Shown piece after piece: positions 53,601 to 62,700 of a DNA stretch of 64,000 nt. Position numbers and translations under genes: made by a program. Position 1 is the stretch's first letter. Every line of letters starts with the position of its first letter. The notes beneath the pieces were generated by a model. It saw only the letters and a program-made list of their open reading frames with translations. It searched no databases and had not been told where the DNA came from. Source of the stretch: Polychytrium aggregatum (Eukaryota; Chytridiomycota; Chytridiomycetes; Polychytriales). The stretch is from contig NW_026516208.1 of NCBI RefSeq assembly GCF_025602895.1, positions 992,001 through 1,056,000 of the forward strand, written 5' to 3'.

Positions 53601-54182
53601 ATCCACGAATTCCAGGAAGCCGCCCGCTACAGCTGTCCGCAGTGGTTGCAAACGGTTGGCGGTTTCATGGGTGTCTCTGCTTGTCTGGCCCATGCGGGTG
53701 TTGAAGTCGCCCATGATCACAGATGGGATAGGTTTGTTCATTTCTGTGGTGTTGGTCTTGATGGCCGACAGGGCTTCTCGGAACTTTTGCAGGGCTGCCG
53801 CATTGGCTGATAGAGCAGGCTTGAGGTAGAAAGATCCAAAGACGATGCCTCGGAACTTGAACCAGATGCTCGTGTGATGAGGTTCAACGCGGAAGTTGCT
53901 AAAGTCTTCGAGGTTGGTGGTTTTCGGGTTCCGAATGAGGGCGATTCCTCCGGTGCCTCTTGCGAGGCCGTCGACAGAGACATATGGCTCTCGGGTTTCG
54001 AAAACTATGAGGTTCTTGTAAGGTCCGATGGATTGCTGTGGTTTGAGCCACGTTTCTTGGACTGTTATAAAGTCGAGGTCTTTTGCTTTTACCATTTCGA
54101 TAACCTCGTGTATAGAGGTTTCAAGTCCGCAGACATTCAGGGTCGCGAACCTAATAGTGGGCGTAGGTTGGGGCTGCATCAT
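50682..54182 (-). CDS. LINE ORF2: endonuclease and reverse transcriptase
   Basis: The 1166-residue polyprotein nicks the target and copies the element RNA at the nick. The N-terminal APE-type endonuclease (about 1-250) shows IRFATLNVCGLE, ITVQETWL, MGDFNTRMG near residue 155 and SDHRMVSMELEW near 241. The reverse transcriptase (about 470-760) shows GKHKAPGSDGISAELL, FMDIKAAYDSVDRDRLW, GLLQGSVLSPTLYSLFMDDL and the catalytic YADDMALVA near residue 730. A C-terminal Cys/His motif spans about 1025-1065 (GCFPPKPDKEC followed by KHAAEC), like the zinc knuckle of L1-type elements. No RNase H domain is evident. The start overlaps the ORF1 stop as ATGA. No frame breaks are present, so activity is possible. 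Confidence 0.93.
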   Translation of the reverse strand: MMQPQPTPTIRFATLNVCGLETSIHEVIEMVKAKDLDFITVQETWLKPQQSIGPYKNLIVFETREPYVSVDGLARGTGGIALIRNPKTTNLEDFSNFRVEPHHTSIWFKFRGIVFGSFYLKPALSANAAALQKFREALSAIKTNTTEMNKPIPSVIMGDFNTRMGQTSRDTHETANRLQPLRTAVAGGFLEFVDSTNPTGQHWTHVVNGKKPQHSVLDLFFVSTALRHNAKTVTVHSNDTCNSDHRMVSMELEWNAAREPARPPILVWRTNKLEDPETLQQYTEAFIVHHPVVVEQITQLGTRLPQEDGPMAREDAEALVESGWNIIKNHVTAVAQIVIGKRKKDGPAPRNGFWTPEMADIKKRRNTAYRIVNQSPQGSRIQLQAMADYENMNNKLKDLIRRQKRAFYNTWAQSLSTKSDSELLKEISKRDKVKSGFFNRSILPNDQDSMDQYRAHFGNISSRLGVQEANDTPRPQEILFSRLLGREITAEEVKTAIRRMGKHKAPGSDGISAELLHPVTDQVSDWLRQLFNWCMWTGIVPQEWNVAINHPIWKKKGEEEDIKNYRPISLLQVVRKVFERILHSRLLQEMGPIDISQGGFRSNRGTLDQVFALDSIVKFLQNDGHTPWIAFMDIKAAYDSVDRDRLWHKLEQRDIPPHTIRILRALFDNVTTAVLVSGTKSRPYWLEIGLLQGSVLSPTLYSLFMDDLAQNLRAVTSPRIGNLIINNVMYADDMALVAKNQEDLQRLVDISEAHADENNYAFSPTKCEVLTAEANPTPITLKGTPLSFVTSTYKYLGVQFGPDGIDAEAHVTQLKHKAQFRTKELKEHGIFSKSVYPGLIVKIYKAFIRPRLEYGLAIVNMKGPIMNTLQGCMLDTLRSALNIRQNASGPAVMTATGIYTMATRKQILMIKCFGRWFDRKDDPGYLGSHVLKYITELPPRNPNKKILSKLTGSAAWKELERQHRDSPDRTRLDLFESGTGTGTPIKKAVIVHSFEKERKPEKVMSIAGTYKWEGDPILTARMPVATVAQARRMLLWRVGCFPPKPDKECKKTGPNGPKVYVNRKHAAECVRAKDRLEKYVHPTSIPEGITYIDLAIDALPNLARVPTRPLTTDPEKQRRWRAKRSRVLNNRPAIWLDVVAVLDDIATKCLSWTAAPRADQSQQTST

Positions 54183-55795
54183 TTGCGGGGAGGAGTGGTT
54201 CCTTCGCGTCCGCCTTTTTCTTGGCGGCCTGGTTTGTTGCGAGCCAGTTCCCTCGCCTTAGCAGTGATCTGCTCGGCGACGGCTGGGTCGTTCATCTTCC
54301 GTTGGTACAAGGTCGCCGTGAGGAGGTCATTGGATTCCGCACATATCCTGGCAGCGCGTTCAATGAAGCTCTTGATTTGGAGCTTCTTGGACTCCTTCTC
54401 GGCCTCGGTGATCTTCGACACGTCCATGTGTGCGACCTCAGTGAATTTCATGTCCGTAATGTGCTTCAAGAATTCTTCTCTCGAGCTCTTGTCTCTGAGA
54501 ACAAACTCACAGACGCTGTTGTTGACAAAGCTGATATTGAGAATCTGGTTGGTGGCAAAGCCCTTCTCCTTGAAAGCTTGTCTGATCGTGCGGTAGCTAC
54601 CCCGAGGGATACCCTTGACGTAAACCCAAGCGGCGTTGTCCATCCTATCCTTTAAGGGTCCTTCCTCGACAGGGACCGAGGATCTGATCATCCTGAATGG
54701 CGTGGCAGTCTTGGGCACCAGCCACTTGCCGTCGGTGGGGTCACGGCCGCGGAGGATGGCGCCGATGGCCTCGTTCTTCTTGCCGGCATCGGCCTCCTGG
54801 TGGACTTTTTCGAGGGCCGCCAGCTTGCGCGCGTCGATTGTCTTGTTGTCGGGCTGCTTCTTGGCACCCCGCTGGGCGGCTGCCGCATAGGATGTCGGAG
54901 CTGGGCGTTCCGAGATGGCCCGGGACGCATGCTCCAGCTCGGAGGCGAGCGTCTGCATGCACTCGGTGGCGCTCTGGGTCAGGGCCTTGATTCTAGCAGC
55001 TTCCTCGGGCTTGCTGAGGTCCAGCTTGGCGAGTTCTTCGTTAATCTTCTGAGCTTTCTTGAGAAGCTCACTCTGGATGTGCTGAAGCTGCTGTTGGGGA
55101 CTCTGCTTCTTGCGCATGTCGGTGGCGCAGACGCGCTTCCCGACAGCCCTGGCATCGGCGAGGGAGGCCCGTTGTTCGAAAAGCTTCCATCCGGCTTCGT
55201 CATGGCGGGTCATCAGGCCCCAGAATACGAGGATGGAAAAATGCTTCCCGCATTCTTCCACCTTGGTGGCGGCGTCCGGGCTCATCAGCATGTTCTTGCA
55301 GACGACCGAGTGCTGGGCGTCGTCGATACGCCAGGCGGGGGGCTTGCTCCCTCTGCAACGGGAGCATTGAACTTGGTCTGCCTTCAGAGCGAAGACAAAC
55401 CTAAAGCGGCGGTAGGTGATGTCTTTGAAATCGACCGGGATGAAGTCCTGGTCGGTGAGAGTGTTGTTCTTGGCCTTCTCGAGGATCGAGAGGGCCCACT
55501 TCTTTTCTTCAACCACGTCGGGCGGGTTGGGAAAGATTGCCGAATCTGCATAGAGCTCTTCGATAATTTCTTCGACGGTCTTCTTGCGACCGACGTGCAG
55601 CTGGATGGGCTCACCATCCCTGCGGTGCTTTTTGGTGGGTGCTGATTCGGTGGCCTCGGTGATATTGGCGCTACTGACCTGATGGCCGTTGCTTCCTAGG
55701 CTGCGATTTTCGTCCGGTTGGCCTGGTTCTTGGGCAGCAGAGCTGCCCGAGGTGTCTATGGCCATCTCGTTGATGGCCGTTTGGGTCGGGGGCAT
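54179..55795 (-). CDS. LINE ORF1: RNA-binding protein
   Basis: 538 residues, expected to coat element RNA in the cytoplasm. A single Cys/His cluster, CSRCRG followed by DDAQHSVVC (C-x2-C-x14-H-x3-C), lies near residues 140-165. A central coiled-coil part follows (LQHIQSELLKKAQKINEELA). An RRM-like segment lies near residues 390-450 (WVYVKGIPRGSYRTIRQAFK; NNSVCEFVLRDKSSREEFLK). The C-terminus is basic (KPGRQEKGGREG). There are no retroviral-type CCHC knuckles. The stop overlaps the ORF2 start by four bases. Confidence 0.8.
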   Translation of the reverse strand: MPPTQTAINEMAIDTSGSSAAQEPGQPDENRSLGSNGHQVSSANITEATESAPTKKHRRDGEPIQLHVGRKKTVEEIIEELYADSAIFPNPPDVVEEKKWALSILEKAKNNTLTDQDFIPVDFKDITYRRFRFVFALKADQVQCSRCRGSKPPAWRIDDAQHSVVCKNMLMSPDAATKVEECGKHFSILVFWGLMTRHDEAGWKLFEQRASLADARAVGKRVCATDMRKKQSPQQQLQHIQSELLKKAQKINEELAKLDLSKPEEAARIKALTQSATECMQTLASELEHASRAISERPAPTSYAAAAQRGAKKQPDNKTIDARKLAALEKVHQEADAGKKNEAIGAILRGRDPTDGKWLVPKTATPFRMIRSSVPVEEGPLKDRMDNAAWVYVKGIPRGSYRTIRQAFKEKGFATNQILNISFVNNSVCEFVLRDKSSREEFLKHITDMKFTEVAHMDVSKITEAEKESKKLQIKSFIERAARICAESNDLLTATLYQRKMNDPAVAEQITAKARELARNKPGRQEKGGREGTTPPRK

Positions 55796-55898
55796 GTGGA
55801 GGGGGTCGTTGGTTGAGAGTGTTGAGCGGTTTGTTTATAAAAAGAGCGACGGAGAGCCTGTGCCTGTGGATCCAAAAGTTGAGATCAAGGTCAAGCTC

Positions 55899-55969
55899 GC
55901 ATGGTTGGTCCAGTGGTAGAATTGCCGCCTGCCACGCGGCAGACCCGGGTTCGATTCCCGGACCATGCA
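55899..55969 (+). tRNA. tRNA-Gly (anticodon GCC)
   Basis: 71 bases that fold as a standard tRNA. GCATGGT pairs with ACCATGC in the acceptor stem. The A box is TGGTCCAGTGG, the anticodon loop is CTGCCAC with GCC, and the B box is GGTTCGATTCC. There is no intron and no encoded CCA. A short T-run follows at 55972, a likely polymerase III stop. Its first 16 bases are also the right-hand target-site duplication of the LINE, so the gene is whole in spite of the insertion. Confidence 0.95.
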
Positions 55970-57150
55970 CTTTTGCGTTTTGTTCCAGGCTTGGATCGCA
56001 CTCAATCAGCTCGCCGTACTATGCTTTGGAAGGACGATGGTGTCGTCAAGATTTTGGAGTGCGATCATATCATCGCGACTGGCAGTGCTCTGCATATCTT
56101 GACCGAAGGAGTAAAGCGAATGGCGTCTCTGGACTTTGGCACAGATCGGTGTATATTCAGGAGCCCAAAGTCAAAGGACCGTCGGCTTCATCGAGAGTTT
56201 CAATCCATCCGGCACCTCCGTGATCGCAGTTGTCGCATCGAAGCTGATCTACCACTGCACAGGATCAGCGAGCAAGATGACCTGCTCGGGTTCAAGCACC
56301 GAGTCGTCTGTGAAAAGGGGCTGGGGAAGCAATTTGGGAGTGAGCAACAAGATTAGCTGGCGGACGCAAATGGGGAGGGACGAGACGAAGAGACAAAGCG
56401 ACGAAGAGACGATGAGGTGGCCGGGTGGTGAATCGACTTCGTGCAGTGCCTACCTTGCCGTCGTCCGGGACCATCGCCATCGAGATCAAGGGCATCGGGT
56501 CCGGCTGGTGCGCATATGGATGCTTTCCAAGCGGGAGCGGATGCTGCTGCTGTTCGGAATGGGAGCGTTGCGCTGATGCGGCGACAGGAGCAGTTGGGGC
56601 CGACGAGGTCGTCGAGCTGTCGGCAGCGACGGGTGGTGTGAAAGGCGGCAGCGACCGAGCCGAGTGCTTCTTGGTCCGCGCAGAGGCACTGCCGCTTGCG
56701 ACATTCATTGGATGCGGTGTGATGTGATGCGACGCAATGAAGGAAGATGAGGGGCGAAGATCGACGCGATTTGCTTGGGGACGGCCCCTTTTGTGTCGAT
56801 TCTGGTTTCCCGTCGAGCCCGTTCATGACCGCCAACACCAGACACGCCCGCTGCACAAGCAAGAGCGATTCAAGTCATGATTACTGTATTTACACAGGTA
56901 GAGCGACGCGGATATCATGCAAGTGACAATGAAAGTATGCAAGCGACAGATCGAGCCAGTGTCGAGAATGTATGCGCCAGCCAGGGCGTGACGAAAGTTG
57001 AATTGGTCCCAAGGGCCAGAGAGAAAAAGGTATGGAGCAAGTGGAGCGTGAACGGATGCGTTGGGTGGGCAGTCGGAGCGCGCCGCATAGAGGAGCAGAA
57101 CAGAACGTCCGTAAACAGGCCAGCTGTAAGCGGGAGGGGGGTTGGTTGGT
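55970..57150. other. Intergenic spacer
   Basis: About 1.2 kb with no convincing gene. Small open frames near 56020-56350 (LWKDDGVVKILECDHIIATG; GFIESFNPSGTSVIAVVASK) have a protein-like feel but neither a shared frame nor splice support. They could be a gene remnant. Confidence 0.4.
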
Positions 57151-58098
57151 TTACAGCATGCCCGAGGCGGACTTCATGCCAAACTCCAGCAAGGCCTTGT
57201 GGCTCTCGGCCAGCTGCTCCTCGAGCTGACGAATGCGGGCCATCAGCTCGGCTTCCTTGGCGATCCATCCAACCTTCTCAGACTCCAGCACGGCAAGGCG
57301 GATGGACAGCTGGGCGTTCTCGCGCTCAAGGTCCTTGGACTGCTTCTCGAGGCTCTCGAGCTTGGCGACCTTTCGCTGGCGCGAGCGACGAGCAGCCTCG
57401 GTGTTCTTGCGGCGGCGGACGGTGTCGTCGTCGTGATCGTCGTCGTCATCATCGTCGGACTGGCGCTTACGCGAATTGGGCTTCTGGCTGGGGACCTGGT
57501 CGTTGTGCGAGGACAGGGACGAGTTGCTGTTGGGCGGCGAGGTGAGGTTGCTGTTGGAGTTGTTGGCGCTGGAGCCGGTCGAGGCCGAGGTCGAGTTGGC
57601 AGGCTGCGACTCCTGGGTGCAGTGGACGGGGGTGGGCACGGAGATGATGGTCTGGGTCGAGGGCGTCTCGGGCGATGGCCAAGACATGGCGGGGAGGATC
57701 ATGGCTTGCATCGGGGGGTGGACAAACTCGGGCATCGGGCCTGAGGCGGGGGTGAACATGGACTGGGAAACGAGCTCGGGGGTGAGGCAGAGCGGCGAGC
57801 CAAAGGAGGGCGAGGCAAACTCGCTCGACGATGGCGACGAGGGCAGCTGCGAGCTGCTGAGGAGACTGAGCCAAAAGTCCGAGTCGGCGCTGAGGGACTC
57901 GGCGGTCATGGGAGGCAGGTCGATAAGCGGGGCACATTCCGATGCGGAGATTGGCAGGCCCGCGAGGAAGTCGTAGTTGGCAAAGTCGGCGCCAAAAGTC
58001 TTCTGGGGGCCCTCGGGAGGCGAGAGCGGTAGCTTGGGCTGCACCTGGAGGAGCGAGTCGGCAGGAGCCAGAGGCTTGACGTTCTTGATGTAGCACAT
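57151..58098 (-). CDS. bZIP transcription factor, Gcn4/CPC1-like
   Basis: An intronless frame of 315 residues. The C-terminal bZIP has the basic region RRRKNTEAARRSRQRKVAKL (the N-x2-A-A-x2-S-R signature) and a leucine zipper of four to five heptads (LESLEKQSKDLERENAQLSI, LAVLESEKVG). RKNTEAARRSR is the Gcn4/CPC1 form of the basic region. The N-terminal part is rich in Ser, Pro and acidic or aromatic residues (FGADFANYDFLAGLPIS; SADSDFWLSLLSSS), as in activation domains. An Asp run precedes the basic region. Gcn4 homologues control amino-acid starvation responses through upstream ORFs, but no ATG occurs in the 250 bp upstream of this start, so uORF control is not seen. The specific role is inferred. 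Confidence 0.85.
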   Translation of the reverse strand: MCYIKNVKPLAPADSLLQVQPKLPLSPPEGPQKTFGADFANYDFLAGLPISASECAPLIDLPPMTAESLSADSDFWLSLLSSSQLPSSPSSSEFASPSFGSPLCLTPELVSQSMFTPASGPMPEFVHPPMQAMILPAMSWPSPETPSTQTIISVPTPVHCTQESQPANSTSASTGSSANNSNSNLTSPPNSNSSLSSHNDQVPSQKPNSRKRQSDDDDDDDHDDDTVRRRKNTEAARRSRQRKVAKLESLEKQSKDLERENAQLSIRLAVLESEKVGWIAKEAELMARIRQLEEQLAESHKALLEFGMKSASGML

Positions 58099-58348
58099 GG
58101 AGTGTGGGAAGCGGTAGTGGTTGCTGGGAGCAAAGGGTGCGGGGGCGATGCGGGAGACTGGAAGTCAATAAACGAAGGAGGGCTCTGTGATCGCGGGTGT
58201 CTTTGGGTGATGGCGATCGGGCGGGTCGACGAGTTCAGATGGGGTCGACGGCGATGAGCTTGGCTTGGTTTGGTTTGCAGCGAAGGACTGCGATGTGATC
58301 CGCGATGATGGTGGAATGAGTCACCTTGGCCGAGGGCGGCAGCGGCGC

Positions 58349-58356
58349 TATTTATG
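58349..58356 (-). promoter_or_regulatory. Candidate TATA-like element of the bZIP gene
   Basis: CATAAATA on the minus strand, about 255 bp upstream of the bZIP start codon at 58098. Confidence 0.35.
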
Positions 58357-59727
58357 AGGCCGTGCGGTGGCCGCGCTGACGCATCCGAGACGAGCCTCGG
58401 CGCGCTCTCGCTGGCCACAGCCGCTGTGCGCGGGCAGCTTGCCGTGGTGGGCGAGACGCTCTCGCGGCGGCCTCGCGGGGTCTCGCCGGTTCGAATGCAC
58501 CCGAGTGCTGGCTTGGTCGGCGGCTGACGACAAAGGGTGACTCACCGTCGATCGCCCTGTGCGACGGGTGAGTCATTCTGGCTCGAGAGCGATCGCCCGG
58601 ATCCACAGGCAGAAAGCCCGCGGCGGGAGGGCCGGACGGACACGGGAGAGGGATTCGGCCAGAGCCGGGGGCGGACAGCGTCCAACGAGAGAGTCGACAG
58701 CGTCCAGCGAGAGTCGACAGCGTCCAACGAGAGAGTCGACAGCATCCAACGAGAGAGTCGACAGCATCCAACGAGAGAGTCGACAGCATCCAACGAGAGA
58801 GTCGACAGCGTCCAACGAGAGAGTCGACAGCGTCCAACGAGAGAGTCGACAGCGTCCAACGAGAGCCGATGCTATCCAGCCAGGCTGTCTCAGGCACAGG
58901 CACCACAGCCACAGACCGATCCGAGTGACGGCGCTGCAGCGAACGAAAAACGGCGGCACGGCGTCGGTCGCATGCGGGTGGGTGGGAGAGTGTATGCACG
59001 GTGTCGTTGTCAGGGCGGCAACGCAAGAGGCGCTGAGCTGCATCAGGAGGATGGCGAGCAGAACGGACCAATGCAAAATTGGTTGATCGCCCGTGTCTCA
59101 TGTCCAGGTGCCTGCTGTCCTTGTTGCCCATCACGCCGCTTTCCGACAGCCATGGCCCTTGGGCGGCTGGGGTGCCCTGCAGGCCGGAAATACGGCAAGG
59201 CCGATGTGTCGCTGCGACTCATTGTGATGTCATCCCGGCAAGGCCCCCGTCCCAACAATCAGATGCTGTGTTCGCGAGCCTGGTGTCCCCGTCCTGTGCA
59301 GCCTTCGTTTCGGATGCACTTCGGCCGGGGGCATGCAAATGAAGTGCCCTGGCGTGGTTCGCAGATCTCGGCGCAGACCTCGGGTGCATCGGCGACGACG
59401 ACACTGCACCGGCTGCATCGGCAAGGACAGATCCGCTCGGCCCGCATTGCACTCCTGCCAGCGGCATGCATCGCAGGACAGCACAGCACAGGATCCCATG
59501 GCCAATGCAATAATGCATTCGCGAGGTCCTGCGATCTCTGATCGCATTCGGCATTTCCGGCTGATCCCCCGCACCCACATCTTTGCCTCTGCATCCTCGC
59601 ACTCATATCCCTCGCCCCTCGTTCCGTCGTTCCTCTGGGCATGTCTTTGCCAGTATATTTGACCACACGGGCACGCAGATACACATGCGATCCAGAATCA
59701 ACGACTCGCCGTCGCATGTCCTTCGAC
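58357..59727. other. Intergenic spacer around the 22-bp minisatellite
   Basis: The 5' side of the bZIP gene and the 3' side of the WD40-Sel1 gene. Apart from the 22-bp array listed separately I see nothing coding. Confidence 0.5.
58674..58866. repeat. 22-bp minisatellite
   Basis: About nine tandem copies of GACAGCGTCCAACGAGAGAG plus TC (22 bp), with one 20-bp copy and a GCATCC variant shared by three adjacent copies. SalI-type GTCGAC recurs in every unit. All six frames stay open through much of the array because the unit length is not a multiple of three. Confidence 0.95.
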
Positions 59728-62700
59728 CTACTGGATTGCGCATGCGCTCTTGGCCTGCTCCAGCTTGGCGGCTGCAAGGGGATGGCCTTGCTCTGCGGCT
59801 CTCTTGAACCAGCCGAGGGCCTGTGTTGGATCCTTCTCGGCCTGCTGGACATCTTCGAGGAGCAGCACTCCAAGCGAGTACTGGGCCTCAGCGTGGTCTT
59901 GGCTGGCAGCCTTTTGATACCACTCGAGTGCCGAGTGGATGCTCCGATTGGTGCCGATGCCAAACTCGAAGCAGCGGGCGAGATAGTACTGTCCATTCCG
60001 GTTTCCGTCCGCTGCGAGTTGCTCGGCGAGCTTGTGGAGAGCATCTCTTGCAGGGACGTTGCCGCCGTCGACCGCAATCTCATAGCTCTGCAGCGCCAGA
60101 TCGTCGTTGCGGGCCGTGCCCACGCCGTTGGCATAGCATCGTCCGACCCAGTACTGGGCATCCATCTGCAGCCCCTCTGCGGCCTTCTTGTACAGATCGA
60201 ATGCTTGCCTATGGTCTTGTTCGACATCCTGTTCTTGGTGGTAGCAGTGACCGAGATACAGCATGGCATCGACATTGCCGTCCTCAACAGCTTGTTCAAA
60301 TTCTTCCACAGCTCGTGCCCCGTCTCGATCGACTCCGCAGCCTTTGAGATGGCAGTATCCGAGGTAGAATCGAGCTTCGGCAACTCCGCGATTGCTCAGA
60401 TCCGAGGCGAGCTGGAAGAGCGGCTCGCGCGACAGCTCCGTCTGATCTTGGCAAGCCGAGGCATCGACTACTTGACTCTCATCGGCGTCCGTGCCCTCAA
60501 GCAGAGCAAAGTCCATGTCTCCGGGCTCGTCGCTGTCGTCGAAAGGATGGAGCTCCTCGTCGGCCTTCCAGTAGTACCTGGCTGCGAGTAGCGCATCTGC
60601 AGCTGTTCCGAACCCGTGCTGGTGGCAGGCCGCCAGATAATACTGGCTCGTTGGCTGTGCATCCAGGGCCAGCTGCGTCGACAAATCAAACAGCCCCCTC
60701 TGGGCCTCGTCGTCGAACTGTCTTGCGGCCTTGAGATACAGAGCCAGCGCCCGGTCGGTGTTTCTCTCGGTGCCGTATCCGTGCTCATAGCACGCGGCGA
60801 GCTGTCGCTGTCCATGGGGATCTTGCGTCTCTGCCAGCACCCTGGCGAGTTTGAAGAGCGCCTTCTGTGCAGCGGCCGAGTAGCGGTCTGCTGCATCGCG
60901 ATAGAGTCTCATTGCCGAGTCCGAGTCAGCGACGGTGTCGATGCCGCGTTCGTGGCAGTAGCCCTCAAGATAGGTGCCAAGCAGATTGCCGCTGCTGGAG
61001 CAGCGCCTCGATAGCTCAAAGAGCAGAGCTTTGGCTTCGTCATGATCGGCCGTAGCTGCCGACTTGCACCAGCGGAGGGCCTGTTCGAGGTCGGCTTCGA
61101 TGCCACTGCCGCGCTCGTAGCAACGAGCGAGATGGAAGCTTGCCTCGTGGTGAAGTCGTTCGGCAGCACGGCGATACCACACAACGGCTGCCGTGGGATC
61201 CAGAGGTGTACCGAGCCCCGCTTCATGGTACTTGCCCACACTGAACTGGGCATCGACGTGGCCGCGGCGAGCCGCCTTGAGCATCCACTTGTAGGCCTCG
61301 GCTGCATTTTGAGACACTCCCACGCCGTCCTCGAAGCACAGCGCGAGTTGGTACTGGGCGCCTGCATGTTCCTTCACGGCCGCATCCGAGAAATGGTTGA
61401 CGGCCTGAGATAGATCAAGATCCGTTCCAATCGCGCGTCGGTAGCAGAGACCGAGATGGTACTGCCCATCAGTCGAGCCGTTCCTGGTGGCTTTGGTGTA
61501 AAAGTCAAAGGCACGCCGGGCATGGACGGGCGAGTTCGCAGCGGCAGCATTGAAGTGTCCCACGATCAGCTCAGAGGCACCGCCGGTTGTGTGCAGGGGC
61601 TGTTACCAACACGACGCGGTGTGTGGAATGATTGTGAGCATGGAATGTTGGAATGTAACGATGAGGACGGGGACAACAGCGTCAGAAACCTTCGCCTCGT
61701 CAAGATGCAGCACAGCAGAGTCCTTCGACATATCCACAAGCGAAACCGCCGATCGTCTGAGCGCCTTATCGGCCGATTTCGGCCAGATCCTCGCGCATGC
61801 ACACTCACATGAATCACAATCGGAAACTGCGGCGCATTTGGGGTCCACATTCGCAGAGCGTCGACTGCCTCGGGCATGCGGCTGTCCCAGGCAAACAGCG
61901 CATGCGGCATTTTGAAGGAGCGGCTGCCGCACTGAACCCACTGCTTTGCCATTGCATTCCCGACGAGTCTCCACGGCTCTGGCTCGGATTTCTTTGCTGT
62001 CGCAGGGGCCTGACTCTGTGCCGTGCGATCGGATTTCACAAACTGCTCGTTCTTCAGGATCCACACGAGATTCTCGTCGTAGTAGCCGCTCGAGAACAGC
62101 CGGCGGCCATCCGGGGAGAAAGATAGTCCCCGAATGACGTTTTTGTGGCCCGTCAGGGTTTGCAGCAGGTCTCCGGTTCCGGCGCTCCATAGCTTGATGG
62201 TTTTGTCGTCGGCCCCAGACACCACCAGCAGCGAGTCGGGTGAGATGGCGAGGGCGTGGATGGCACCGGTATGGTCGTCGAGGATATGCTTGGGCCGGCC
62301 GCTGGCAATGTCGTAGACCTGGATGGTATGGTCGCCGAATCCAGCCGCCATGACTCTCCCTTCGCGGGAAACTGCAATCGCGCCGAGCTCTTCGGGCTGA
62401 TTCTCGAATACGAACCGGGGCTGTCCCGTCAAGGCGTCCCACACGGTGATTGTTCTGTCGCTTGAGCCGGAGACAATCACGCCACCGTCGACAGAGATGG
62501 CTGTGTGTGTGATGCCTTGCTTGCTATCGTTGGCACTCTCTGTTGTCTTGGCATCGATCGTGCTGTCCCAGACTTGGACCGTATAGTCCCACGATCCAGA
62601 TACGATGAGCTGTCCGTCGGCGGAAAACGCCACGGCTTCGATGCTGTTGGTGTGTCCGGCGAGGGTGCGCTTCAGCCGGCCCGTGGACATATCCCAGACC

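Larger units (their letters stand above)
50438..55898 (-). mobile_element. Non-LTR retrotransposon (LINE), apparently full length, inserted at a tRNA-Gly gene
   Basis: The 5.46-kb element lies on the minus strand and has two overlapping open frames. Its 5' end abuts the tRNA gene at 55899, with about 100 bp of 5' UTR before ORF1. The 3' UTR is about 240 bp and contains AATAAA near the end; there is no long poly(A). A 16-bp direct repeat (50422-50437 and 55899-55914) flanks it. Both frames are intact, which suggests recent insertion. The apurinic-type endonuclease followed by a reverse transcriptase places it among APE-type LINEs; the clade cannot be assigned by eye. Confidence 0.85.

Noticed and set aside
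56020-56576. Possible gene between the tRNA and the bZIP factor
   Set aside because: Small protein-like pieces lie in different frames without good splice sites or a start. The longest frame runs through the tRNA gene.
58099-58348. uORF control of the Gcn4-like bZIP gene
   Set aside because: I looked for ATG codons on the minus strand between the TATA-like element and the start codon and found none.
61563-61599. Separate Sel1-repeat gene starting at 61563
   Set aside because: The apparent first codon is GTG. The frame is open upstream to a good CAG acceptor, and an in-phase GTGAGT donor ends the WD40 exon, so a single spliced gene fits better.
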